7,602 nt of DNA from an uncultured Oscillospiraceae bacterium (GTDB taxonomy: Bacteria > Bacillota > Clostridia > Oscillospirales > Ruminococcaceae). Positions 1-5,919 of this stretch are shown one piece after another. How positions within the stretch are numbered: position 1 is the first letter of the stretch; each line of letters starts with the position of its first letter. Where the stretch lies: assembly GCA_900546885.1 (NCBI GenBank), contig UREN01000084.1, positions 1-7,602 on the forward strand, given 5' to 3'. A program made the translations under genes and the position numbers. The notes under the pieces were generated by a model. It saw only the letters and a program-made list of their open reading frames with translations, made no database searches and was not told the origin of the DNA.

Positions 1-145
1 GGTACCCGTTTTTGCAAACTTATAACAATATCAATATTTCATGGAGATAGTGTATCCCGTTGCGTCTTGTTATCTATATTGAGATTTATTTACCAGGGGA
101 GAAAATAAATTTGAACTGCAAAACCGCAAATCAGTACAAACTATT

Positions 146-706
146 TTACCACCGCTTTGCGCGCGCCAGGGCGGGCGCGGGCAGCGGCAGGCGCACGGGC
201 GAGCCCAGAAGCATCAGCTGCATCACGTCTTTGTGCAGCGTCTCCATCAGGCTGCAATATTTATCGTATGCCACAATCACATACGCCTCGCGGCAGCGCG
301 GCGGGGTGATGGTAAGCGGCCACATGTGGCGCAGAATAATCTCGCGCTCTTTCCAGGTAAGGCTGAACAGGGCGCTGGCGTTGGCCAGCGCCTTTTTGGG
401 GTGTTCAAACCCGTGCAGGCGCTCGCCCTTCCGGCGGCGGTAAAAATGCCAGTCGTATAAGAACAAATCGTGCAGCAGGCCGCCGCGGGCGGCGGCGCGG
501 GCGTCCAGCCCGTGCTTTTTGCAGAACAGATAGCTTAAGTACGACACATGGATGCTGTGGCGCAGGCAGGTGGTGTGCCCGTGCTGAAAATAGCCGTCCA
601 TGCTGCGCACCTGCTCGTTTTCCAAAATGTCACGCACCAGCGCAAGGTATTCTTCATCTTTCGGCACAGCCACATGCCCCACTTGCCCAAATGCACGCCG
701 TATCAT
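146..706 (-). CDS. HD-domain phosphohydrolase, small clostridial type
   Basis: This 186-residue protein is a predicted cytosolic metal-dependent phosphohydrolase of the HD superfamily; its substrate is not known. The HD-type metal ligands are visible in order: H50 (in RHS), H79-D80 (in GGLLHDLFLYDWH), H102 (in EHP), H127 (in RHMWP) and D148 (in AYDKYC). The start at 706 is chosen because AAGGAG lies at 715-720, 8 nt upstream, and the residues before it in frame look like antisense translation. Its ATG overlaps the stop of the upstream membrane-protein gene as ATGA, so the two are probably translationally coupled. This pairing of an HD protein with a CmpB-family protein is, to my knowledge, recurrent in Clostridia, which suggests a joint role, perhaps turnover of a nucleotide or phosphorylated ligand near the membrane (inference). 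The basic C-terminal tail after about residue 165 is not part of the HD fold. I see no clear terminator in the AT-rich 145 bases downstream. Confidence 0.9.
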   Translation of the reverse strand: MIRRAFGQVGHVAVPKDEEYLALVRDILENEQVRSMDGYFQHGHTTCLRHSIHVSYLSYLFCKKHGLDARAAARGGLLHDLFLYDWHFYRRRKGERLHGFEHPKKALANASALFSLTWKEREIILRHMWPLTITPPRCREAYVIVAYDKYCSLMETLHKDVMQLMLLGSPVRLPLPAPALARAKRW

Positions 707-1296
707 GGTTCCAGCTCCTTTTCCGGGGCGGCGGGCGCCTCTTTTGGGGCCGCCGCGTGCAAAGCGCGGCGCATGCTGAAGGCAAAATCGGCCGCATACA
801 GCGCCACCAGCACCACGGCAAAGGCCATGCCCGCCCGCGGCGAAAGGCGGCGCACCACAGTGAATACGCCGTTTTGCATAAAAGCGAACAGCAGCACGCT
901 GACAAGCCCCCAGCCCAGGGTGCTTTCCAGGCAGATGATGCCCCGGTAGTTGAAGGGCTTGTTGGTGTAATCCCACCAGAAAGTGCCAAACAGCCTCAGC
1001 ATCAGCAGCGCCGTAAGGTATTCAAACGCGGTGGCCGCCACGGCCCCCACCACATACAGCACCACATAGTTGCCTGCAAACGGGCGCAGCAACGCATAGC
1101 CCAGCATGGCGCCAAAGCCGTAAATGATGCAGAACGGGCTTCGCACAAAGCCGCGGTTTTCCCATTCGCCCTTTTCGCGGCGAATGACAACGCACTCCAT
1201 GCACCAGCCCAGGAAGCTGTACAGGAAGAACGCATCTATCAGCGCCCACAGGGGCACGGCCGTATGATAGAACGGCGTGAGCAAATTGTCTAACAT
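703..1296 (-). CDS. CmpB-family multi-pass membrane protein (PF06541, 'putative ABC transporter permease')
   Basis: This 197-residue integral membrane protein has about five hydrophobic segments. It carries family hallmarks: GWCME at about residues 30-34 ending the first helix, the NRGFVRSPFCIIYGFGA block at about 47-63, and FNYRGIICLESTLGWG at about 115-130. The family is labelled a type IV ABC-transporter component, but no ATPase is encoded here and function is unproven. The C-terminus is a short Ala/Pro/Glu-rich cytosolic tail. The start at 1296 is preferred because AAGGAG lies at 1306-1311 with 9-nt spacing; an in-frame ATG at 1320 would add 8 residues but falls inside the promoter-proximal dyad and has only a GGAAG-like site. 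It is the first gene of an operon with the HD phosphohydrolase, with a 4-bp ATGA overlap, and is transcribed divergently from mrp. Confidence 0.88.
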   Translation of the reverse strand: MLDNLLTPFYHTAVPLWALIDAFFLYSFLGWCMECVVIRREKGEWENRGFVRSPFCIIYGFGAMLGYALLRPFAGNYVVLYVVGAVAATAFEYLTALLMLRLFGTFWWDYTNKPFNYRGIICLESTLGWGLVSVLLFAFMQNGVFTVVRRLSPRAGMAFAVVLVALYAADFAFSMRRALHAAAPKEAPAAPEKELEP

Positions 1297-1315
1297 AAGC
1301 AAACTCTCCTTGTGC

Positions 1316-1347
1316 AACATGTACACTTCCATGGAAATATACATGTT
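1316..1347. promoter_or_regulatory. 32-bp dyad, candidate operator of the CmpB/HD operon
   Basis: Bases 1316-1347 form an inverted repeat in which 14 of 16 pairs match. The outer arms are AACATGTA and TACATGTT and the core is the perfect palindrome TTCCATGGAA at 1327-1336. It begins directly after the minus-strand -10 box and would span roughly -6 to +26 of that transcript, a usual repressor position. As RNA it could also fold into a leader hairpin. The cognate regulator is not evident. Confidence 0.55.
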
Positions 1348-1348
1348 T

Positions 1349-1377
1349 AGTATACTGTACTTGGGCCCGCTTTGCAA
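1349..1377 (-). promoter_or_regulatory. Sigma70-type promoter for the CmpB/HD operon
   Basis: Read on the minus strand, a -35 box TTGCAA (1372-1377) is separated by 17 bp from a -10 box TATACT (1349-1354). The predicted start is near 1342, giving a leader of about 45 nt before the ATG at 1296. The -10 box lies within the 8-bp palindrome AGTATACT. Confidence 0.75.
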
Positions 1378-1422
1378 GCGCGGCTTGCGCGCCGGGCAAA
1401 AGGTTGCGGGCCGCGCCAAAAG

Positions 1423-1452
1423 TTGACATGGCCGCGCCTGCGCGCTTATAAT
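1423..1452 (+). promoter_or_regulatory. Near-consensus sigma70 promoter for mrp-mscL
   Basis: TTGACA at 1423-1428 and TATAAT at 1447-1452 are both perfect consensus boxes with an 18-bp spacer. Predicted start is near 1459, about 98 nt before the mrp ATG. Its -35 box lies 45 bp from that of the divergent CmpB promoter, so the two promoters are back to back without overlap. This implies strong, largely constitutive expression unless the leader restrains it. Confidence 0.85.
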
Positions 1453-1463
1453 GGAACATACAG

Positions 1464-1534
1464 GCGCCGGGCCGCACGGCGGCAGCGTGCCGCAGGCCGG
1501 CGCCGCGGTTTGGAAGGGGGCCGCGCGGCGGCCC
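1464..1534 (+). other. Two GC-rich hairpins in the mrp 5' leader
   Basis: Hairpin 1: GCGCCGG (1464-1470) pairs with CCGGCGC (1497-1503), continued by CC/GG and GCACG/CGTGC around a 7-nt loop. Hairpin 2: GGGCCGC (1518-1524) pairs with GCGGCCC (1528-1534) around a 3-nt loop. Neither is followed by a U tract, so they are not classical terminators. They could stabilise the transcript or limit initiation, or simply reflect high GC. They match no riboswitch family that I recognise. Confidence 0.4.
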
Positions 1535-1557
1535 GCAAATGTAGAGGAGACCTGAAT

Positions 1558-2394
1558 ATGAGCGAGAATTGTACGCACAACTGCGAAACCTGCGGCATGA
1601 ATTGCCCTTCGCGCACGGGCGGCGCGCCGCAGGACATGCGCGAAAAGCCGCATGAGCTGAGCAGCATCAAAAAGGTAATTGGCGTTGTTTCCGGCAAGGG
1701 CGGCGTGGGCAAAAGCATGACAAGCGCCATGCTGGCCGTGCTTTTGAACCGCCGCGGCTACCACACCGCCGTGCTGGACGCGGACGTCACCGGCCCGTCC
1801 ATTCCCAAGCTGTTTGGCCTGCACGGCCGCGCAATGGCCACCGAGCAGGGCATTCTGCCCGTGCGCACAAAAACGGGCATTGACGTGATGAGCGTGAACC
1901 TGCTTTTGGAAAACGAGACAGACCCCGTGGTGTGGCGCGGGCCGGTGATTGCCGGGGCGGTGAAGCAGTTCTGGCAGGACGTCATTTGGAAAGATGTCGA
2001 TTTCATGTTTGTAGATATGCCCCCGGGCACGGGCGATGTGCCGCTGACGGTGTTTCAAAGCCTGCCGGTGGACGGCATTATTGTGGTTACCAGCCCGCAG
2101 CAGCTGGTAAGCCTGATTGTGGAAAAGGCCGTGAATATGGCCGCCATGATGAACGTGCCCGTGCTGGGCGTGGTGGAAAACATGGCCTGGGCCGTGTGCC
2201 CGCACTGCGGCGAAAAGCTGTATGTGTTTGGCGAAAGCCATGTGGAAGAGGTGGCCGCCGCCCACGGCCTGCCCGTGCTGGCGCGCTGCCCGCTGAACCC
2301 GCAGCTGGCCAAACAGGCAGATTTGGGTGTGATTGAGTCGTTTGAGGGTGAAACCCTTGACAAAGCGGCGGACGCCGTTGAAAATTTGATGTGA
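1558..2394 (+). CDS. mrp: Mrp/ApbC/NBP35-family Fe-S cluster carrier ATPase
   Basis: This 278-residue cytosolic P-loop protein of the SIMIBI/ParA-like class is expected to bind a [4Fe-4S] cluster at a dimer interface and deliver it to apo-proteins, using ATP. The deviant Walker A GKGGVGKS is at residues 46-53, the A' segment VLDADVTGPS at 72-81, and DMPPGTGD (switch/Walker B) at 153-160. The cluster-ligand pair C214-P-H-C217 is present. There is no N-terminal MIP18/DUF59 domain; instead residues 5-16 carry C-x3-C-x2-C-x3-C, resembling the N-terminal ferredoxin-like motif of NBP35 and typical of short clostridial Mrp proteins. The ATG at 1558 follows an AGAGGAGA ribosome site at about 1542-1549. 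The gene has its own strong promoter and is followed 40 nt later by mscL, probably on the same transcript. The P-loop, DMPPGTGD and CPHC signatures together make the call secure. Confidence 0.96.
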   Translation: MSENCTHNCETCGMNCPSRTGGAPQDMREKPHELSSIKKVIGVVSGKGGVGKSMTSAMLAVLLNRRGYHTAVLDADVTGPSIPKLFGLHGRAMATEQGILPVRTKTGIDVMSVNLLLENETDPVVWRGPVIAGAVKQFWQDVIWKDVDFMFVDMPPGTGDVPLTVFQSLPVDGIIVVTSPQQLVSLIVEKAVNMAAMMNVPVLGVVENMAWAVCPHCGEKLYVFGESHVEEVAAAHGLPVLARCPLNPQLAKQADLGVIESFEGETLDKAADAVENLM

Positions 2395-2434
2395 GTCTGT
2401 TCTGAGAAAGGCTTTGAAAAAAGGGAGGATTCAC

Positions 2435-2806
2435 ATGAAAAAACTGCTGGAAGAGTTTAAAACATTTGCCCTGAAAGGCAACGTGCTGGATATGGCCGTG
2501 GGCGTTGTGGTGGGCGGCGCGTTCACCTCTATCGTCAACAGCCTGGTGGCCGACGTGCTCACCCCCATCATCAGCCTGGTGACGCCGGGCATGGATTTTT
2601 CGGCCTGGCACATTGGGCCCATCATGGTTGGCAACTTCATCAACGCCGTGGTGTCGTTTGTCATTCTGGCCGCGTGCGTGTTTGCCATTGTGAAGGCCAT
2701 GAACGCGCTGATGTGCAAAAAAGAGGACGCCCCCGCGCCGCCGCCCGCGCCCAGCAAAGAGGAAGTGCTGCTGGCCGAGATTCGCGACATTCTGGCCAGC
2801 AAATAA
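2435..2806 (+). CDS. mscL: Large-conductance mechanosensitive channel MscL
   Basis: At 123 residues this is slightly shorter than the E. coli protein of about 136. It forms a homopentameric pore in the cytoplasmic membrane that opens under high tension and releases solutes during hypo-osmotic shock. The amphipathic N-terminal helix (LLEEFKTFALKG) leads into TM1 at about residues 17-42, with the conserved gate region NVLDMAVGVVVGGAFTSIVNS. A short extracellular loop follows, then TM2 at about 66-92 and a cytosolic bundle ending EVLLAEIRDILASK, the usual family ending. A charged/proline linker (KKEDAPAPPPAPSKEE) joins TM2 to the bundle. The start at 2435 is set by GGGAGG at 2423-2428, 6 nt upstream; an in-frame TTG at 2414 precedes that site. 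It lies 40 nt after mrp with no promoter visible in the gap, so co-transcription is likely. Confidence 0.97.
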   Translation: MKKLLEEFKTFALKGNVLDMAVGVVVGGAFTSIVNSLVADVLTPIISLVTPGMDFSAWHIGPIMVGNFINAVVSFVILAACVFAIVKAMNALMCKKEDAPAPPPAPSKEEVLLAEIRDILASK

Positions 2807-2835
2807 CCCCTTTGCCCTATAAAACGAGAAACCCC

Positions 2836-2860
2836 CGCAAGGTGCTTCACACCCCTTGCG
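2836..2860. other. Small hairpin downstream of mscL
   Basis: CGCAAGG (2836-2842) pairs with CCTTGCG (2854-2860), with a possible inner TG/CA pairing. On the plus strand it is followed by eight A residues rather than T, so it is a poor terminator for mscL. It lies directly beyond the U tract of the minus-strand terminator and may act as a second block for either transcript. Confidence 0.4.
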
Positions 2861-2915
2861 AAAAAAAACAGAAAGGCCCGGGGCCCGGCAATGTATGCCG
2901 GGCCCCGGGCCCTTT
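2861..2915 (-). terminator. Intrinsic terminator of yeiH, possibly bidirectional
   Basis: GGCCCGGGGCCCGGC (2875-2889) pairs perfectly with 2897-2911, a 15-bp GC stem with a 7-nt loop. On the minus strand the stem is followed by TTTCTG and then eight T residues (2861-2874), a textbook rho-independent arrangement 60 bp past the yeiH stop. On the plus strand only CTTTG follows, so stopping of mrp-mscL would rely on stem stability. Confidence 0.8.
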
Positions 2916-2972
2916 GCTGTGTGCGCCTGCTTTGCCCCCTGCCCGCGGCCGCGCGGCATAGGCGGCGGGGCC

Positions 2973-4001
2973 TTACAAAAGGCCCTGCCAATGCTGCATG
3001 GCAAGGCTGACGCCGCTGATGCCGGCCCAGCAGCACGCGCCCATCAAGATGGGCTTGCCGCCAGAGCGAACCAGCTTCACAATGTCTGTGTTCAGGCCAA
3101 TGGCGGCCATGGCCAGAATAATCAAAAACTTCGAAAGCTCTTTCAGCGGGCGGAACACCCCGGCATCCACGCCCGCCATGGTGGCCGCCGTGGTGACGAC
3201 AGAGGCCAGAACAAAGAACAGGATGAAAAAGGGAAAGATGCTGCGCAGCGAAAACGAGCCGCCGCCCCGGCCGCCCCGCTTTGCCTGCCAGGCCTGCCAG
3301 AAGGCCAGCGCCAGCGTGATGGGAATGATGGCCAGCGTGCGCGTAAGCTTGACGATGGTGGCGCGCGCCAGCACGGCGCCGCCCGTGCCGTGCAGGGCGT
3401 CCCAGGTGGAGGCCGCCGCCGTGACGGAAGAGGTGTCGTTCACCGCCGTGCCGGCAAACAGGGCAAAGCCCTCGCTGCTCATGCCCATGGCGCCGCCCAG
3501 CGCCGGAAACAGCAGCGCCGCCAGAATGTTGAACAGAAAGATAACCGAGACGGCCTGCGCAATTTCGTCATCGTCCGCGCCAATGACGGGCGCGGTGGCC
3601 GCAATGGCAGACCCGCCGCAGATGGACGAGCCCACCCCCACCAGCACCGAAATGCGGCCGGGAATTTTCATGCATTTGCACAGCGCAAACGCCACCGCCA
3701 GCGACGTGGCGATGGTGGCGCAGATGATGGGCAGCGACTGGGCGCCCACCCTGGCAAGCTCGGATAAATTGAGCCCAAAGCCCAGCAAAATCACCGCATA
3801 TTGCAGCACCTTTTTGGACGTGAAGGCAATGCCTGCCTGAAAGCGCGCCCGGCCTTTCAGCGCGCGGGCGGCCGCCATGCCGGCCAGAATGGCGAACACC
3901 GGCCCGCCAATTACGGGAAATGTGCGGCCCAAAAGCCAGCTGGGCACGGCCAGGGCCAGGCACATCAGCACGCCCGGGGCCGTCTTTTTCCAAAATTCCA
4001 T
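2973..4001 (-). CDS. yeiH: YeiH/UPF0324-family putative anion (sulfate) exporter
   Basis: This 342-residue polytopic membrane protein belongs to the YeiH family (PF03601), often annotated as a putative sulfate exporter; the substrate is not proven for this gene. Around ten hydrophobic segments alternate with short loops. Conserved family blocks are LLGFGLNLS (about 72-80), [20 protein letters not shown] (about 122-141) and [14 protein letters not shown] (about 183-196). A basic, glycine-rich cytosolic loop (KRGGRGGGS) is at about 241-249. The start at 4001 (MEFWKK) is preferred over the in-frame ATG at 4058, which has no ribosome site and lies upstream of the predicted -10 box; the site before 4001 is itself weak (AGCGAG). 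It is divergent to a LysR regulator, the same arrangement as enterobacterial yeiE-yeiH, which suggests regulation by that protein in response to a sulfur or other anion signal (inference). It ends at a strong terminator. Confidence 0.93.
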   Translation of the reverse strand: MEFWKKTAPGVLMCLALAVPSWLLGRTFPVIGGPVFAILAGMAAARALKGRARFQAGIAFTSKKVLQYAVILLGFGLNLSELARVGAQSLPIICATIATSLAVAFALCKCMKIPGRISVLVGVGSSICGGSAIAATAPVIGADDDEIAQAVSVIFLFNILAALLFPALGGAMGMSSEGFALFAGTAVNDTSSVTAAASTWDALHGTGGAVLARATIVKLTRTLAIIPITLALAFWQAWQAKRGGRGGGSFSLRSIFPFFILFFVLASVVTTAATMAGVDAGVFRPLKELSKFLIILAMAAIGLNTDIVKLVRSGGKPILMGACCWAGISGVSLAMQHWQGLL

Positions 4002-4020
4002 ACGTTTCTCGCTTTCTGTT

Positions 4021-4032
4021 GGGCCATGGCCC
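4021..4032. promoter_or_regulatory. 12-bp perfect palindrome downstream of the yeiH promoter
   Basis: GGGCCATGGCCC is a perfect palindrome centred 17.5 bp downstream of the edge of the yeiH -10 box, in the early leader at about +5 to +16. It is a candidate operator or a short leader hairpin. It shares the CCATGG core and the promoter spacing with the CmpB/HD dyad. Confidence 0.4.
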
Positions 4033-4043
4033 GGTTTTTCTTG

Positions 4044-4072
4044 ATTATAGCGCAGCATGCTGATAAAATAAA
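4044..4072 (-). promoter_or_regulatory. Promoter of yeiH
   Basis: On the minus strand a perfect TATAAT lies at 4044-4049. A weak -35 (TTTATT, 4067-4072) is 17 bp upstream. The strong -10 with a poor -35 fits a promoter needing an activator, consistent with the divergent LysR gene. The predicted start is near 4037. Confidence 0.6.
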
Positions 4073-4093
4073 ATGAATGTTTTTAATATATCA
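4061..4093. promoter_or_regulatory. Candidate LysR-type regulator binding region
   Basis: The AT-rich centre of the yeiH/lysR intergenic region holds an imperfect dyad with outer arms TGATA (4061-4065) and TATCA (4089-4093) and inner arms TAAAA/TTTTA, centred at 4077. An overlapping TTTA-N9-TAAA element (4082-4098) fits the loose T-N11-A rule for LysR boxes. Position between divergent promoters is typical; AT-richness makes chance symmetry likely, so support is modest. Confidence 0.35.
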
Positions 4094-4120
4094 ATAAATT
4101 TGCGTAATAGGTGATGCAGT

Positions 4121-4981
4121 ATGCTGGACCCCCGCTGGCACACATTTCTTGTTTTATGCGAAACCATGAACTACACCCGCGCGGCCGAGCGCCTGTGCCT
4201 CACCCAGCCCGCGGTGACCCATCACATCCACTATTTAGAGGCGCACTATGGCTGCCGCCTTTTCACCTATCAGGGCAAAACCCTGCGGCTGACGCCGGCC
4301 GGGGCGCGCCTGCGGGAGTTCACCCGCTCTATGGCGTACAACTGCCAGAAGGCCGAGGCCGCCATGGCCTCCCCTGCCCCCGTGTGCCTGCGGGTGGGGG
4401 CGTCCAAAACCATTGGCGAATATGTGGTTGCCCCGCACATCGAGCGCTTTCTGCGCGCCCAGCCGCAGGCCACGTTTTCCCTGACGGTAGATAACACCCA
4501 GGGCCTTTTGCAGGCCCTGGAAGAGGGCCGGCTGGATTTTGCCCTGGTAGAGGGCTATTTCGACCGCAGCCGTTACAGCGCCCGGCTTTACCGGCAGGAG
4601 GCGTTTTTCGGCATCTGCGCGCCCGGCCACCGGCTGGCCGGGCGCACGGTGCCGCTGGAAGAGCTGGAGCGCGAGCGGCTTATTCTGCGCGAGCCCGGCT
4701 CGGGCACGCGCGCCATTCTGGAAGAGGGGCTTCGCCGCCAGAACCGGGCGCTGGGCAGCTTTCCCGGCGTGGTTGCCATCAGCGATTTCACCGTCATCAA
4801 AACCCTGGTGGCGCGCGGGCTGGGCGTTTCCTTCCTGTATGCCCCGGTGGCCGAAAGCGAGCTGGCGGCCGGCACGCTGGCGCGGTTCGAGCTGGCGCAG
4901 GTGCCCATGAGCGGGGCGTTCTACCTGGTGTGCCTGAAAGACAACCTTTTTGCCGGCGACTGGCTGCACTGGCTGGAATGA
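4121..4981 (+). CDS. LysR-family transcriptional regulator, likely controller of yeiH
   Basis: This 286-residue cytosolic DNA-binding protein has typical LysR length. The winged HTH covers residues 1-60, with FLVLCETMNYTRAAERLCLTQPAVTHHIHYLE containing the recognition helix, then the wing LFTYQGKTLRLTPAG. A linker helix leads to a periplasmic-binding-like effector domain from about residue 88; ILREPGSGTR at about 188-197 is a recurrent ligand-loop motif in the family. The start is supported by AGGTGA about 6 nt upstream. LysR proteins normally autorepress and activate the divergent neighbour, so yeiH is the expected target. The effector is unknown; in enterobacteria the regulator divergent to yeiH is YeiE, but this protein's short first helix and divergent sequence do not allow an orthology claim. 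A good intrinsic terminator follows at 5079-5114. Confidence 0.93.
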   Translation: MLDPRWHTFLVLCETMNYTRAAERLCLTQPAVTHHIHYLEAHYGCRLFTYQGKTLRLTPAGARLREFTRSMAYNCQKAEAAMASPAPVCLRVGASKTIGEYVVAPHIERFLRAQPQATFSLTVDNTQGLLQALEEGRLDFALVEGYFDRSRYSARLYRQEAFFGICAPGHRLAGRTVPLEELERERLILREPGSGTRAILEEGLRRQNRALGSFPGVVAISDFTVIKTLVARGLGVSFLYAPVAESELAAGTLARFELAQVPMSGAFYLVCLKDNLFAGDWLHWLE

Positions 4982-5023
4982 CGCCCACGCGCATTAAAAG
5001 CGCAGTTTTAGGCCGCAGTTTTC

Positions 5024-5058
5024 AGAAAACAAATAGGGGGCGGCCGCACGCCGCCCCC
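5024..5058 (-). terminator. Terminator of the lipoprotein gene
   Basis: GGGGGCGGC (5036-5044) pairs with GCCGCCCCC (5050-5058) around a 5-nt loop. Reading the minus strand, the stem is followed by TATTTGTTTTC (5025-5035), a reasonable U tract, about 100 nt beyond the lipoprotein stop. On the plus strand CATAAAATG follows, so it is directional. Confidence 0.65.
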
Positions 5059-5078
5059 CATAAAATGTTTCCTGCGCC

Positions 5079-5114
5079 GCCGCCCTGTTAGGACCGGGGC
5101 GGCTTTTTTGTTTT
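5079..5114 (+). terminator. Rho-independent terminator of the LysR gene
   Basis: GCCGCCC (5079-5085) pairs with GGGCGGC (5097-5103) around an 11-nt loop and is followed by TTTTTTGTTTT (5104-5114). It lies about 100 nt after the LysR stop and next to the opposite-facing terminator, as expected between convergent genes. Confidence 0.85.
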
Positions 5115-5160
5115 GCCGCATGGTGCAAAACGCGGCCCAGGCGATAGAGCGCGCCCGGCC

Positions 5161-5847
5161 TCAGCCCGCGGCGCCATAGCGCGGCGGGCACAGGCACACC
5201 AGCACGCTGGCCCGGCCTGCCGTGGGCGGCGTTTCCAGCGTTTGGGCAAGCTGCGGGCAGTGCACAAAGAAATCGCCCATCTGAAACAGGCTGTCCGCCT
5301 CGCTCAGCGGCACAATGCGCTTTTCGCCCAGGTGCACGGCGGCAAGGGCCAGCGGCATTTCTTCCTGTGCATTGCCTGCCAGCGCGCGCAGGCACGCCTC
5401 GCACAAAAACTGCCCGGCCTGCCGTGGGCACAGGCGCGCGGGCGCCTGCCATTCCAGCCAGCCGCTGGCCATGCCTCTATCCGGCGTGGCAATGAAGGTG
5501 AGGTCTGCCCCGCCCAGGCTGGCAGACACCACGGCGGAACAGCCCGCGGGCTGCTGCAAAAGCGGGCCGCGCGGGGCATAGCGGTTGATGGGCAGTTCCA
5601 GCACGGCAAAGGTGTTCAAATCCAGAAAAGCGATGTTCTCGTGGCCCCACAGCGCGCCGATGGAAAGCTGCGGGCATGTGCCGCACACGGCGCACTGCCC
5701 GGCGGGCACGGCAAAGCTGTAATCTGGCGGGGCAGCCCAGGCGGCGGGGGTGGGGCAAGGCGCGCTTTGCGGCGCACTTTGCGGGGCGCCGCAGGCGGCG
5801 AGCAGCAACAAAAGAAAAACCATCAGCAGATGCCTGCACTTTTTCAT
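5161..5847 (-). CDS. Cysteine-rich lipoprotein of unknown function
   Basis: I do not recognise this 228-residue protein. The N-terminus MKKCRHLLMVFLLLLLAACG is a clear lipoprotein signal with lipobox LAAC and acylated Cys19, so it should be anchored to the outer face of the membrane. A Pro/Ala/Ser linker (residues 20-41) leads to the mature domain. The cysteine content is unusual: C52-x2-C55-x2-C58, C103, C140, C149-x2-C152, C197 and C218-x-C220. CxxC pairs on an exported protein of an anaerobe could bind metal or take part in thiol chemistry, but no thioredoxin fold is apparent. The ATG at 5847 follows a G-rich stretch (seven G residues) rather than a good AGGAG. No good promoter lies in the 70 nt before it, which also hold the Xre terminator. 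Codon usage matches the GC-rich neighbours; the antisense frame of similar length is a shadow. Confidence 0.8.
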   Translation of the reverse strand: MKKCRHLLMVFLLLLLAACGAPQSAPQSAPCPTPAAWAAPPDYSFAVPAGQCAVCGTCPQLSIGALWGHENIAFLDLNTFAVLELPINRYAPRGPLLQQPAGCSAVVSASLGGADLTFIATPDRGMASGWLEWQAPARLCPRQAGQFLCEACLRALAGNAQEEMPLALAAVHLGEKRIVPLSEADSLFQMGDFFVHCPQLAQTLETPPTAGRASVLVCLCPPRYGAAG

Positions 5848-5877
5848 AGGGTTCGCCCCCCCGTTTCACTTCATTTG

Positions 5878-5919
5878 AAAAACGCCTCTATACAGACAAA
5901 AGCTGTGTAGAGGCGTTTT
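5878..5919 (-). terminator. Terminator at the end of the Xre gene
   Basis: ACGCCTCTA (5882-5890) pairs with TAGAGGCGT (5908-5916), extended by a T-G pair and ACAG/CTGT, with a 7-nt loop. T tracts occur on the distal side in both directions; on the minus strand the stem ends in GTTTTTC. It starts inside the Xre stop codon and separates that gene from the lipoprotein gene 30 nt further on. Confidence 0.82.

Noticed and set aside
1..145. Gene or terminator in the AT-rich left edge
   Set aside because: No frame with a ribosome site, and only a 4-bp stem could be found beyond the HD gene stop.
1372..1557. N-terminal extension of mrp from an upstream start near 1372
   Set aside because: It would run through the promoter boxes at 1423-1452, and the ATG at 1558 has a good ribosome site and begins at the recognised cysteine motif.
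2856..3840. Long plus-strand open frames opposite yeiH
   Set aside because: They are antisense shadows of a clearly conserved membrane protein; their residues are repetitive Arg/Ala/Gly/His or Met/Ala/Ser without domains.
4873..4900. tRNA-like GGTTCGA motif
   Set aside because: It lies inside the LysR coding sequence with no cloverleaf arms around it.
5113..5910. 265-codon plus-strand frame opposite the lipoprotein
   Set aside because: The minus strand has a signal peptide with lipobox; the plus frame has no ribosome site, crosses the Xre terminator and shows shadow composition.
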